The notes beneath the pieces are model-generated. The model did not search any database. It saw nothing but the letters and a program-made list of their open reading frames with translations, and was not told the DNA's origin. The translations under genes were made by a program, and so were the position numbers. DNA of 64,000 bases from the NCBI GenBank assembly GCA_963667715.1, contig OY763926.1, positions 3,348,001-3,412,000 on the forward strand. Direction: 5' to 3'. The stretch is from JAFGDI01 sp963667715. GTDB lineage: Bacteria > Planctomycetota > Phycisphaerae > Sedimentisphaerales > SM23-30. Below are positions 44,035 through 53,433 of this stretch, piece by piece (positions within the stretch are counted from its first letter, which is position 1; every line of letters starts with the position of its first letter).

Positions 44035-44553
44035 TTACTCAAATTCAGATAATAATTTTTCTACATCAGCGGGCTTAACACCGGCATGAACAACATCATT
44101 GATCACTACCACCGGAGCCAAACCACAGGTTCCCAGACAGCGTGATGCGTCAAGAGTAAAGAGTTTATCCCCTGATGTCTCTCCAGGGACAATACCCTTT
44201 AGCTCTGTTATCTTATCGATTATCTGCTGGGCACCCTTTACATAACAGGCAGTACCAAGGCAGACATTTATTACATTTTTGCCACGCTCTTGCAGACGGA
44301 AGAAGTGATAGAAAGAGGCAACACCACTTACCTGTGACGCGGGAACACCTAAAAGCAGTGCTACCGCATCAAGCTGTTTACTGCTAAGCCAGCCGTTGAT
44401 CGCCTGAACCTTGTGTAAAACAGTTATAAGTTCACTTTCCGGACGAGGAAGCTGCTTGCAATGTTCAATAAACCCAACAACCTCAGGGGTAAGAACACCT
44501 TCCGCCTCATCATACACTTTATTAAGATCTTCTGCTACTGGTTCGTGATTCAT
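44035..44553 (-). CDS. NuoE/HydC-like thioredoxin-fold [2Fe-2S] protein
   Basis: A 172-residue protein of the 24-kDa NADH dehydrogenase family. The four cluster ligands are in NVCLGTACYVKG (two Cys) and DASRCLGTCGLAP (two Cys). The N-terminal helical part (LHKVQAINGWLSSKQLDAVA, SGVASFYHFF) is typical of NuoE and HydC. It lies 86 bases after the [FeFe]-hydrogenase gene on the same strand and probably shuttles electrons between the hydrogenase and a diaphorase. The expected NuoF/HydB subunit (FMN, NAD) is absent from this locus. Confidence 0.9.
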   Translation of the reverse strand: MNHEPVAEDLNKVYDEAEGVLTPEVVGFIEHCKQLPRPESELITVLHKVQAINGWLSSKQLDAVALLLGVPASQVSGVASFYHFFRLQERGKNVINVCLGTACYVKGAQQIIDKITELKGIVPGETSGDKLFTLDASRCLGTCGLAPVVVINDVVHAGVKPADVEKLLSEFE

Positions 44554-44639
44554 AATATATTCTCGTTTATATTTATTCCGGCTCCCGCCCTGCGGTCACC
44601 ATAGCATTATCATTATAACCTAACTCTTATAACTTAATT

Positions 44640-46397
44640 TTATACTCCACGCGGATACTTCGGCTTATAACTGGTATGCAGAAGCTCGTGTGCCTTATGA
44701 CCACCAGGAGTACCAAGGTAAGTATCATAGAGACTGATTATATCCGGATTCTCATGTGAACTACGGAACTTGCGGTCCTTATCAAGCTTGTACAGAGCCT
44801 CGGCTCGTTTGGCACGCAGTTCCTTATTCAGAACATACTGCCCTGCCGGCGGATACGGCTGACCACCACCATTTATACAACCGCCCGGACAGGCCATAAT
44901 CTCGATCAGATGATAATCTTTCTCGCCACTCTTGACAGATTCCAGTACGGTACGGGCATTATCCAGACCGTTGGCAACCGCAAGCCTGATCTCAGTATCT
45001 GCTATATTGAGCGTAACCTCACGCAAACCTTCAACCGCACGAACTTCCTTGAACTCAAGCTCATCAAGAGGCTTGCCGGTAAGCTTAACAGCAGCTGTTC
45101 TGAGAGCCGCTTCCATAACACCTCCGGTAGTACCAAAAATGTCACCAGCACCAGTAGCCAGCCCCATAGGAGAATCAAATTCTTCCTCAGGCAGCGACAA
45201 CATATCAATACCGTAGCTCTTTATCATCCAGACAAGCTCTCTGGTAGTCAATACTGCATCGGTATCAGGACTGCCCTCTACTCCGTCTGTCCCAGATAGT
45301 TCAGGACGACCCATTTCATACTTCTTGGCAGTACATGGCATAATTGCAACATTATATATCTTTTTAGGGTCAATATTCTCACGTTCAGCGTACCAGCTCT
45401 TAACTAAAGCTGACATCATACTCATAGGACTCTTACATGATGAGCAGTTCGGGATATATTCAGGAAAGAACTTCTCAACGAAATTTACCCAGCCAGGAGA
45501 ACAGCTGGTAAGCATAGGCAGCGGGCCAGTACCCTCACCTACACGTTCGAGGAACTCATTGGCCTCTTCCATGATCGTTAAGTCAGCACTAAAGTCTGTA
45601 TCAAAAACAATATCACAACCCAGTCTGCGAATAGCGGCCACCATCTGACCGACAATAGGAGTTCCCGGCTCAAGGCCAAAACCTTCACCTACAGCCGCTC
45701 TGATAGAAGGTGCGATCTGAACTACAACAAGCTTATCCGGATCAGCAATAGCTTCCCATACTCTTTCGGTATGATCCTGCTCTAGAAATGCCGCTGTCGG
45801 ACAAACATTTACACACTGACCACACTGGATACATACAGATTCATCCATATTAACCTGATGGGCAGGAGCAACAACAGTATCAAAACCACGACCCTGCTGA
45901 CAAAGATTACTTACAGACTGCACCTCTTCACAAACTCTGAAGCAGCGTCCGCACAGGATACATTTATTAGCATTACGCACTACGCTCTTACCACTGTCAT
46001 CGATTGGGAAGTCTTTACGCTTGCCTTCAAACAGTCGTTCACGAACACCGTGCAGATAAGCGAGACGCTGGAGCTCGCATTGGCCGTCACGTGAGCAGGT
46101 TTGACAATCTTTAGGATGATTATCCAGAATAAGCTCGATAATATCGCGTCTGGCCTGACGAATTTCTGGGCTGCAGGTATTTACTTCCATACCTTCCCAT
46201 ACTTTTACTGAGCAGGAAGCCATAAAAAACGGTACGCCCACAACATCGACAATACATACTCTACAGGCACCTTCCAGAGACAAGTCCGGATGATAACATA
46301 ACCTGGGGATATTTATCCCGATCGAATCTGCCGCCTCCATAATTGTAGTTCCGTCAGCGACACTTATCGTTTTACCGTCAATTTTGATGTTCACCAT
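44640..46397 (-). CDS. hydA: [FeFe]-hydrogenase, catalytic subunit
   Basis: A 585-residue hydrogenase. N-terminal NuoG-like [2Fe-2S] domain (LCYHPDLSLEGACRVCIVDV), His-Cys cluster segment (HPKDCQTCSRDGQCEL), two [4Fe-4S] clusters (CILCGRCFRVCEE; CIQCGQCVNVCPTAAF), then the H-cluster domain with L1 TSCSPGWVNFVEKFFPEY, L2 MPCTAKKYEMGRPEL and L3 MACPGGCINGGGQPYPP. A small-subunit-like C-terminus follows. It makes or uses H2 in anaerobic redox balancing. AAGGGG lies 9 nt before the ATG. The maturases HydE, HydF and HydG are not in the window. Length and domains match M3-type monomeric or NAD-linked enzymes. Confidence 0.95.
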   Translation of the reverse strand: MVNIKIDGKTISVADGTTIMEAADSIGINIPRLCYHPDLSLEGACRVCIVDVVGVPFFMASCSVKVWEGMEVNTCSPEIRQARRDIIELILDNHPKDCQTCSRDGQCELQRLAYLHGVRERLFEGKRKDFPIDDSGKSVVRNANKCILCGRCFRVCEEVQSVSNLCQQGRGFDTVVAPAHQVNMDESVCIQCGQCVNVCPTAAFLEQDHTERVWEAIADPDKLVVVQIAPSIRAAVGEGFGLEPGTPIVGQMVAAIRRLGCDIVFDTDFSADLTIMEEANEFLERVGEGTGPLPMLTSCSPGWVNFVEKFFPEYIPNCSSCKSPMSMMSALVKSWYAERENIDPKKIYNVAIMPCTAKKYEMGRPELSGTDGVEGSPDTDAVLTTRELVWMIKSYGIDMLSLPEEEFDSPMGLATGAGDIFGTTGGVMEAALRTAAVKLTGKPLDELEFKEVRAVEGLREVTLNIADTEIRLAVANGLDNARTVLESVKSGEKDYHLIEIMACPGGCINGGGQPYPPAGQYVLNKELRAKRAEALYKLDKDRKFRSSHENPDIISLYDTYLGTPGGHKAHELLHTSYKPKYPRGV

Positions 46398-46850
46398 TAT
46401 TTTAGCCCCTTATCGACTGCTTCAAATTGCCGTTTTTATTGATTTATTATAAGTCTGTTCAATATGCGAACAATATACTATCGGACATATCACCGGAATA
46501 TATTCATTATTCATACAAACAGCATATAATTTGCCGGAAACCCAGCACCTAAAGACATAACTTCAATTACCAGATAATTTTAACCACCTGATACCAAAAA
46601 TTATAGTAAAAACTTCGCCCATAGTTCCACTAAGTTTATGACTATATCTAACTTTTTTATAAACACCTATACAACAAATACTTACACAAGCATTATTTAA
46701 CACTTTTCTCAAACCATGTCAATTTAGGCAAACCTTACTTGTCCAATGCGCTATAAATTGCATTTTCCCAATACGATAAACTCATAAATACTTATACCCT
46801 AAACAGCTAAATATGACTTACTTCAGAAATGCAAAAAACAATTTAATCAC
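46398..46850. other. Gene-free region between divergent hydA and the efflux operon
   Basis: About 450 AT-rich bases without a supported ORF, terminator or repeat. It should hold the hydA promoter, but I cannot single one out. Confidence 0.35.
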
Positions 46851-46879
46851 TTGACTAAATTCAATCGATCGTGTAAATT
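46851..46879 (+). promoter_or_regulatory. Promoter of the TetR-RND operon
   Basis: TTGACT (46851-46856), a 17-bp spacer and TAAATT (46874-46879). Start near 46886, giving a leader of about 100 nt that contains the hairpin at 46913-46955. Confidence 0.55.
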
Positions 46880-46912
46880 ATATACATACAATATAGATCA
46901 CCACCATTAAAT

Positions 46913-46955
46913 CCTCTTCGGTCGTTTTCATTCCCCCGAAACTCGACCGGAGAGG
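46913..46955 (+). promoter_or_regulatory. Leader hairpin or operator before the TetR regulator gene
   Basis: CCTCTTCGGTCG (46913-46924) pairs with CGACCGGAGAGG (46944-46955), 12 bp with one G-T pair and a 19-nt loop, ending 33 nt before the regulator's start. Either an RNA hairpin or the palindromic binding site of the regulator itself. It lacks a true T-run. Confidence 0.45.
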
Positions 46956-46988
46956 TACTTTTATATATAACTAAAGGCGACAGGTGAA

Positions 46989-47672
46989 ATGGCAAAAAAA
47001 GAAACACGACAATACAAAAACAGCGAGCATACTCGCTCAGCTCTAATTGATGCCGCTGGTAAGCTGGCTGGCGAACATAACTTTAACTCTATATCCACTC
47101 GGGCTATAGCAGACCTCGCTGGCGAGAATCTGGGAAGTATACACTACCACTTTGGCGGCAAAACAGAGCTGTTCAAAGCCGTTATTGATGCTGCTATTGC
47201 CGAAAGCGTAGCCTTCACTGCCGCTGATGCAATCGCACCATATCTAGATGAGCTTGACAGCCCTACCGGCCAAGCCAAGGCTGTCAGAGCACTTATCCAC
47301 AGACATATAGACAAATTATTTAATCCATCAAAACCAGCATGGCACACCAAAGTTATATACCAGATATTACAGACAAGAAACGAGCTTCAGGACTATATTA
47401 AGGAAATACTTATCGATCAAGACTCTGAAACCCAAAGAGAGCTTATAAAAAAGATCGTACCTGGCGTATCAGACCTGCACGCCAACTTGCACAGCGTAAC
47501 TATTATATGCCCAATATTTTTCCATGCCACCAATATGGAATTTCTGCTGAGGATGATGGAAATTGAAAGTTTCACTGATGAGTACCTGTCACAGCTAGAA
47601 GATGTACTTACCATACAGGCACTTATGTTATTTAACCTGCCATTAGATAAAACAATAGAATTAAGGAAGTAG
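46989..47672 (+). CDS. TetR/AcrR family transcriptional regulator
   Basis: A 227-residue regulator with the N-terminal TetR helix-turn-helix (HTRSALIDAAGKLAGEHNFN, STRAIADLAGENLGSIHYHF, GGKTELFKAVIDAA) at about residues 13-70 and a C-terminal ligand-binding domain resembling the CecR/DUF1956 type (RALIHRHIDKLFNPSKPAWH). It heads the RND efflux operon, 4 bases before the adaptor gene, so it is most likely the operon's own repressor. AGG lies 5 nt before the ATG. The inducer is unknown. Confidence 0.9.
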   Translation: MAKKETRQYKNSEHTRSALIDAAGKLAGEHNFNSISTRAIADLAGENLGSIHYHFGGKTELFKAVIDAAIAESVAFTAADAIAPYLDELDSPTGQAKAVRALIHRHIDKLFNPSKPAWHTKVIYQILQTRNELQDYIKEILIDQDSETQRELIKKIVPGVSDLHANLHSVTIICPIFFHATNMEFLLRMMEIESFTDEYLSQLEDVLTIQALMLFNLPLDKTIELRK

Positions 47673-47676
47673 ATAA

Positions 47677-48813
47677 ATGAAGTTATTGAGCCAGATAATT
47701 ACTTACAGCATAGCAATTGCGATAACTATCGGAGTCTTTGTAGCAGCAAACCACTCTGAAGCCAAAGCTCAGGAGAACCAGGTTAATAATGCCGCTGAAT
47801 TCGCTCAGAGCTTACCAGTAACAGTAAATAAGATCACACCAACCCCTAAAGACAATACCGACTCTTACCCAGGTAATATCAGGGCCAGTCGCGAAACCAG
47901 CCTGTCGTTCAGGGTATCTGGTCCTCTGGTGGCTCTTAACGCTGCCCCGGGCGATACAGTTAAAGCCGGTCAGGAACTTATTCAGATCGACCCTCGTGAC
48001 TACACAGACCAGATAAACGTTCTGGAAGCCCAGCTTGTCAGTGCCAAAACCCAGCTTACAAACGCAAAACAAGACTACAGCAGAGCGAAAAAACTTTTCA
48101 ATGAAAAAGTGCTGCCACAGGCAGATTATGACCATGCCGTAAATGCACTCTCTGCTGCTGAAGCGGCTATCAAAACCATCGACGCTCAACTGCAGATAGC
48201 TCGACACAAACTGGAAGATACAACCCTAAAAGCCCCGTACAACTGTACTATAACAGAACAGAATGTAGAAAACTTCGAGATGGTCTCTGCCGGCAAACAG
48301 GTACTGGCTATCCAGGACCTGTCAACACTTGAAATTGACATTCGCATACCTGAAAATAAAATAGCTTACTACCCACTACATAAAGGAGCAAAAGCCACTG
48401 TTACCCTGCCAGCTATTGCTAACCATGTATTCGACGCCCAACTCATCGAATGGCAGAGCAAGGCAGACCCAGCTGGGAGAACATACAAAATAACCTTCGC
48501 TATGAATCGCCCTTCAGACGTGCAGGTACTACCGGGCATGACAGCTAATGTCACCCTCAAAGACAGTAAGCCGATAAGTGTAATAACAATACCACAATCG
48601 TCAGTATTATCAGATAAGAGTAATAACTCATATGTCTGGCTATATAAGCCCGAAAGTAAGACCGCTCGTCGCCAGCCATTGACTATTAACGGCTTCTACG
48701 GCAAAGACAGCATTGTTGTCAGCAGCGGTCTTAAAAGTGGCGACCTGCTTATCACTCAAGGCCAAAGCCACGTGGCCGAAAATGCAAAACTTAATGCAAC
48801 TATCATTGAATAA
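47677..48813 (+). CDS. RND efflux periplasmic adaptor (membrane fusion protein)
   Basis: A 378-residue HlyD/AcrA-type adaptor. An N-terminal signal or anchor helix (about residues 7-24) is followed by the barrel-sandwich halves (SFRVSGPLVALNAAPGDTVK and DTTLKAPYNCTITEQNVENF), an alpha-hairpin between them (about 108-165, LEAQLVSAKTQLTNAKQDYS), a beta-barrel and the membrane-proximal domain. It links the inner-membrane pump and TolC. AGGAAG within the end of the TetR gene serves as ribosome-binding site. Confidence 0.93.
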   Translation: MKLLSQIITYSIAIAITIGVFVAANHSEAKAQENQVNNAAEFAQSLPVTVNKITPTPKDNTDSYPGNIRASRETSLSFRVSGPLVALNAAPGDTVKAGQELIQIDPRDYTDQINVLEAQLVSAKTQLTNAKQDYSRAKKLFNEKVLPQADYDHAVNALSAAEAAIKTIDAQLQIARHKLEDTTLKAPYNCTITEQNVENFEMVSAGKQVLAIQDLSTLEIDIRIPENKIAYYPLHKGAKATVTLPAIANHVFDAQLIEWQSKADPAGRTYKITFAMNRPSDVQVLPGMTANVTLKDSKPISVITIPQSSVLSDKSNNSYVWLYKPESKTARRQPLTINGFYGKDSIVVSSGLKSGDLLITQGQSHVAENAKLNATIIE

Positions 48814-48845
48814 TAACTTTAGCTATTAAAACACCAAACATTACC

Positions 48846-48874
48846 TGGAGACTCCCTACCCACAGGAGTCTCCA
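48846..48874 (+). promoter_or_regulatory. Intercistronic hairpin between adaptor and pump genes
   Basis: A perfect 10-bp inverted repeat TGGAGACTCC/GGAGTCTCCA with a 9-nt loop and no T-run. It may be an RNA processing or stability element, or a weak attenuator that sets the ratio of adaptor to pump. Confidence 0.55.
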
Positions 48875-48905
48875 TCACCTAACAATAAGGGTTTAATATT
48901 ACACT

Positions 48906-51900
48906 ATGAATCCAGCTACATTTGCACTTAAAAACCGTACTACCATGGTAGTGCTCACACTTGCGCTTATTTTCAGCGGTATAATATCATACCAGAAGCT
49001 TGGCCGACTCGAAGACCCGAACTTCACTATCAAGACCGCACTTATTGTAACACCATATACCGGTGCTACCCCTGCTGAAGTTGAAGAAGAAGTAACAGAT
49101 GTAATCGAAGAAGCCATACAGGAAATAGGCGAAGTTAAAAAGATATACTCTACTTCTGAAGCGGGCGTATCGTATGTATTCGTTGATATAAAAAACGAGA
49201 TAAAGGGCTACCAGCTGCCACAGCTCTGGGATCTGCTGCGTCGTAAGATCAATGACTGCCAGATGTTTCTACCCCCTGGTGCCGGGCCATCTATAGTTAA
49301 TGACGACTTTGGCGATGTTTACGGCGTATTCTATGCAGTCACCGCACCGGGCTACAGCTATGCTGACCTGAAAGATATTGCTGACGAGCTCAAAAACGAA
49401 CTTCTGCTCTGTAAGGACGTAGCAAAGATCAATTACTGGGGCACACGCCAGGAAGCAGTTTTCGTAGAGTTTGACAGAGCTAAAATGGCTCAGCTTGGTA
49501 TCTCCCCAAATCAGATCATACAGACTATTAACAACCAGAACACAGTCAGCCCAAGCGGTAATATTACCGTTGATAACTCATACCTTAGAATTGAACCAAC
49601 TGGCGAATTACTAAGCGAGCAAAGCATAAAGAACCTACTCATCGGCAGTAGCGACAAACTGATAAGAATATCTGATGTTGCACGGGTATACCGCAATTAC
49701 ACTGACCCGCCGGTTAATATCATGAGATATAACGGGCAGGAATCTATAGGCCTGGGAATATCAACAGCCAAAGGCGGCAATGTTATTACTATGGGTGAAG
49801 CTGTTAAGAAACGTATCAGCGAACTTACCCCTACCCTGCCAGATGGTGTCAAACTCAATATGATGTACTGCCAGAGCGATGTTGTAACCAAAGCAGTTAA
49901 TATGTTTGTATGGAATCTGGCCGAAGCTGTTGCTATCGTTGTACTACTGCTAATGATCTTTATGGGCTGGCCAAGTGGTCTGCTTATCGGTTTCATACTG
50001 CTGCTGAACATTCTCGGCACCTTTACTGCTATGCTGATAATGGACATCACATTACAGAAGATATCGCTTGGTGCCCTGATCCTCGCACTTGGTATGCTTG
50101 TAGACAATGCGATCGTTGTTGCTGACGGCATACTCATCCGTGTTGAACGTGGCGAAAGCCGCTCTCAGGCAGCAGAAGATACCGTACGCGACACCCGCTG
50201 GCCGCTGCTTGGTGCTACTATTATTGCTATCCTGGCCTTTACTGCTATCGGGTTCTCTGCCGGTAATGTAGGCGAGTTCTGCCGTTCGCTCTTTGACGTT
50301 ATGGCGGTATCTCTGTTCCTCAGCTGGATATTAGCAGTTACCATTACCCCGCTGATGTGTATATGGTTCCTGAAGATTCCTGACCTGCATATGGAAGACC
50401 CATATGACAGACCGTTCTTCCGTGCATACCGCAGACTACTACACTATATTCTGAAGTTCAGATGGATAACACTTGGCGGTACCATAATATTACTGGTAAT
50501 GGCACAAATGACCTTCATCAACAAAGTACCAAAGGCTTTCTTCCCAGACTCTACCAAGTCATATTTCTTCGTAAACTACTGGATGCCGCAGGGAACTCAT
50601 ATTGACAAGACATCTGCCGATATGATGCAGATAGAACAGTACGTTGCCGGCCTTGACGGAGTATTGGATGTCACCTCATTTATCGGTGAAGGTGCCCTGC
50701 GATTTATACTATCATACGACTATGAAAGCCGTAACAGCAGCTACGGGCAGGTATTGGTAAAAGTAGAAGACTATAAACAGATCGACCAGCTGCAACAGCA
50801 GATATTGACTTTTATCCACACCAGCTTCCCGGAATCAACACCGAACACTATTAAAATACCAAACGGCCCCGCCCTCACTTATAAGATACAGGCACGAATA
50901 CGCGGGCCACAGCAGGAAAAGCTTATGGAGCTTTCCGAACAGGTAACTGAGATCATGAAAGCCAATCCGGACACTTGCGATTACTTTAACGATTGGCGCG
51001 ACCCGGTCAGTATCATTCGCCCAGCCTTCTCCGAAGAACAGGCCAGAGCTGCGGGCATATCAAGACACGATCTCAGCCAGATTCTGCAAATGAACTTCAA
51101 TGGAATAACCACAGGAGTTTACAGAGAGAAAGATGAGCTGCTGCCAATCATATTCAGAGCACCTCAGAACCAGCGTGACAGTGTAGAAGAGATAAACAAC
51201 CTGCAAATATGGAGTCCTACAGACAAAAACTATATACCAGTAAGCCAGGTAACATCTTCTGTAAATCAGCAATGGCAGTGGCCACTGATACAGCGTTTCA
51301 ATCGTGAAAAGACTATTACAGTACAATGTAATGCCCAAAAAGGTAAAAATACCGTACAGGTACTAAGTGCAATAAAGCCGAAGATAGATGCTCTTGAGCT
51401 GCCGACTGGCTACTCCATCGAATGGGGTGGTGAGTTTGAGAGCTCTGCCGAGAGCCAGGCTCCACTGGCAAAGATATTCCCTCTTTGCATACTAAGTATG
51501 TTCCTGATCATGGTAATATTGTTCAACTCGATTCGTCGGGCAGGCCTTATCATGCTGGTGGTACCGCTATCAATGATAGGTATCGCCCCCGGCCTGCTTA
51601 CTCTTGGCCTCTCGTTTGGCTTCATGGCGATCCTGGGCTTTTTAGGCCTCTCCGGCATGCTCATAAAGAATGCCATCGTACTTATCGACCAGATCGAGCT
51701 CGACCTGAAAGAAGGTAAGGCACTATACAAAGCCATACTCGACTCTTCGGTCAGTCGTATGCGTCCGGTTATCATGGCCGCCGGTACAACAATACTTGGT
51801 ATGGTACCGCTGGTCTCTGACCCGCTCTACCAGGCGATGGCTGGCACAATAATGAGCGGCCTGTTCGCTGCGACCTTCCTAACCCTACTGGTAGTGCCGG

Positions 51901-51950
51901 TACTATACTCACTGGTATTCAGAGTTAAACCAGATAAACAATACCTATAA
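48906..51950 (+). CDS. RND efflux pump, inner-membrane transporter
   Basis: A 1014-residue RND permease of the AcrB class with 12 membrane helices and two large periplasmic loops. Proton-relay residues: Asp in helix 4 (LGMLVDNAIVVADGI; the second Asp of AcrB is Asn here) and Lys in helix 10 (LSGMLIKNAIVLIDQI). N-terminal LKNRTTMVVLTLALIFSGII and LEDPNFTIKTALIVTPYTGA are typical. It exports drugs, bile-type compounds or metabolites by proton exchange. The Shine-Dalgarno AAGGG lies 14 nt before the ATG, rather far. Sequence type suggests a multidrug rather than metal pump. Confidence 0.95.
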   Translation: MNPATFALKNRTTMVVLTLALIFSGIISYQKLGRLEDPNFTIKTALIVTPYTGATPAEVEEEVTDVIEEAIQEIGEVKKIYSTSEAGVSYVFVDIKNEIKGYQLPQLWDLLRRKINDCQMFLPPGAGPSIVNDDFGDVYGVFYAVTAPGYSYADLKDIADELKNELLLCKDVAKINYWGTRQEAVFVEFDRAKMAQLGISPNQIIQTINNQNTVSPSGNITVDNSYLRIEPTGELLSEQSIKNLLIGSSDKLIRISDVARVYRNYTDPPVNIMRYNGQESIGLGISTAKGGNVITMGEAVKKRISELTPTLPDGVKLNMMYCQSDVVTKAVNMFVWNLAEAVAIVVLLLMIFMGWPSGLLIGFILLLNILGTFTAMLIMDITLQKISLGALILALGMLVDNAIVVADGILIRVERGESRSQAAEDTVRDTRWPLLGATIIAILAFTAIGFSAGNVGEFCRSLFDVMAVSLFLSWILAVTITPLMCIWFLKIPDLHMEDPYDRPFFRAYRRLLHYILKFRWITLGGTIILLVMAQMTFINKVPKAFFPDSTKSYFFVNYWMPQGTHIDKTSADMMQIEQYVAGLDGVLDVTSFIGEGALRFILSYDYESRNSSYGQVLVKVEDYKQIDQLQQQILTFIHTSFPESTPNTIKIPNGPALTYKIQARIRGPQQEKLMELSEQVTEIMKANPDTCDYFNDWRDPVSIIRPAFSEEQARAAGISRHDLSQILQMNFNGITTGVYREKDELLPIIFRAPQNQRDSVEEINNLQIWSPTDKNYIPVSQVTSSVNQQWQWPLIQRFNREKTITVQCNAQKGKNTVQVLSAIKPKIDALELPTGYSIEWGGEFESSAESQAPLAKIFPLCILSMFLIMVILFNSIRRAGLIMLVVPLSMIGIAPGLLTLGLSFGFMAILGFLGLSGMLIKNAIVLIDQIELDLKEGKALYKAILDSSVSRMRPVIMAAGTTILGMVPLVSDPLYQAMAGTIMSGLFAATFLTLLVVPVLYSLVFRVKPDKQYL

Positions 51951-52018
51951 AGGTAGAAGTATATAACAGCAACATCATCTTGCAACTATAACTTCACCAT
52001 AAAACACAAGGATACACA

Positions 52019-53347
52019 ATGAAGAACATAATAACAACACTATGCATTCTCGCTCTCTGCTCTCTGGCAAATGCTGCCGAGATCGATAGCGAAGTACCTG
52101 CTGGCGAGCTTACCCTGGTACAGGCACAAACCATAACTCTGGCCAATAACCCGGGTATCAGTGAGAGTATCGAGCGACTCAACGCAGTACGCCAGATACT
52201 ATTACAAACACAATCACTAAACGCTCCAACAGTGAATATTACCGCTGGCGGATCACTGCTTCAGGGTGCTGACCAGCCAGACTGGAACACTGCGGTTAGA
52301 CGTGAGGAATCACTTAACCAACTGACCGCCGGTGTAAATTTCAACTGGGTACTATTTGACGGGTTCGCTCGCAAGGCCAATATACTGGCCGCTAAATACT
52401 CAGTAGAACAAGCTCAAAGTACATCCTACGACATTAAACGACTGCTTGCAGAAGCTGTATCAGCCGCTTTCCTGCAAGCCCAGCTTAGCCAGGAAACTAT
52501 GGCGATCGCTATCCAGAACCAGCAATTCAACCTCCACCTGGAAAAACAGGCCAAACTCAGATATCAGGCAGGCACTGCACCAGAAGCAGAGATGTTAAAC
52601 TTCTCACTGCGGGCACTTGGAGCCGAAACCGACTATATAAACGCTCAGCATAATTTCAAAACCGCCTGCACCGTTCTGGCCAGACTTATGGCACTGGACA
52701 ATGCCCTGCTGCCGGAAAACATGTACCCGATAAGGAATAGCACTAAGATAGAACGAGCTGTTTACAACTTTAACATCGAGTTTGAATATGCAGTAAACAA
52801 CCGCCCTGACCTTAACGCTATCAAGGCTGGTGTATTAGCTGCCAATGAACAGGTAAATGCCGCAAAGGGCAATTACTACCCGACCATAAGCCTCAACGGA
52901 GGTATAGACTACACTAATACCAACGATGCCGGCCCGATCGATCAGGACGAGAATACCAAACGTATCGGCCTGAACATGGTATGGAATATCTTCTCCGGCG
53001 GCAGAAAACAGGCCGCTGTCGCTCAGGCCAGACACAATAAACTGGCTCTGGAACAGAATAAACTTGGCAAAATGCTGGAGATACAGGCCGCTATCCAACA
53101 GGCGATCGACACGATCAATAGTCTCTACGCGGTACTGGACCGTCAGCAAAAAGCATATGACCTGACTGTCAGAATACGAGACCACGTAGAGAAATCTTAT
53201 GGTGCCGGCACCACTTCTATCACCAGACTAAACGAAGCTCAAACCGATCAGGTAAGAGCGGCTGTATCGCTAAACTCAGCACGTATACAATGTCGACTGG
53301 CTGAAGTGAGTCTGCTCTCTGAGACAGGTAGAATAACCAATAAATAA
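52019..53347 (+). CDS. TolC-family outer membrane efflux protein
   Basis: A 442-residue protein with a signal peptide (KNIITTLCILALCSLANA-A), two TolC repeats of helical barrel and beta strands (LTLVQAQTITLANNPGISES at the start of the first; EYAVNNRPDLNAIKAGVLAA in the second) and the common motif GLNMVWNIFSGGRKQAAVAQ. It forms the outer-membrane channel for the RND pump in the same operon. AAGGA lies 8 nt before the ATG. Confidence 0.93.
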   Translation: MKNIITTLCILALCSLANAAEIDSEVPAGELTLVQAQTITLANNPGISESIERLNAVRQILLQTQSLNAPTVNITAGGSLLQGADQPDWNTAVRREESLNQLTAGVNFNWVLFDGFARKANILAAKYSVEQAQSTSYDIKRLLAEAVSAAFLQAQLSQETMAIAIQNQQFNLHLEKQAKLRYQAGTAPEAEMLNFSLRALGAETDYINAQHNFKTACTVLARLMALDNALLPENMYPIRNSTKIERAVYNFNIEFEYAVNNRPDLNAIKAGVLAANEQVNAAKGNYYPTISLNGGIDYTNTNDAGPIDQDENTKRIGLNMVWNIFSGGRKQAAVAQARHNKLALEQNKLGKMLEIQAAIQQAIDTINSLYAVLDRQQKAYDLTVRIRDHVEKSYGAGTTSITRLNEAQTDQVRAAVSLNSARIQCRLAEVSLLSETGRITNK

Positions 53348-53383
53348 CAACTGGAACGCTGCTTTGCAGCACACCATGATAAT

Positions 53384-53417
53384 AGCCGGGCTGAGATACT
53401 AAACAGTCCGGCTTTTT
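53384..53417 (+). terminator. Terminator of the RND efflux operon
   Basis: AGCCGG-g-CTG pairs with CAG-t-CCGGCT, followed by TTTT. It lies 37 bases after the TolC-family stop codon. Confidence 0.8.
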
Positions 53418-53433
53418 ACATTATAAACACATA

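Noticed and set aside
49697..50137. A 146-codon minus-strand frame inside the RND pump gene
   Set aside because: Antisense shadow of membrane-helix codons; no independent support.
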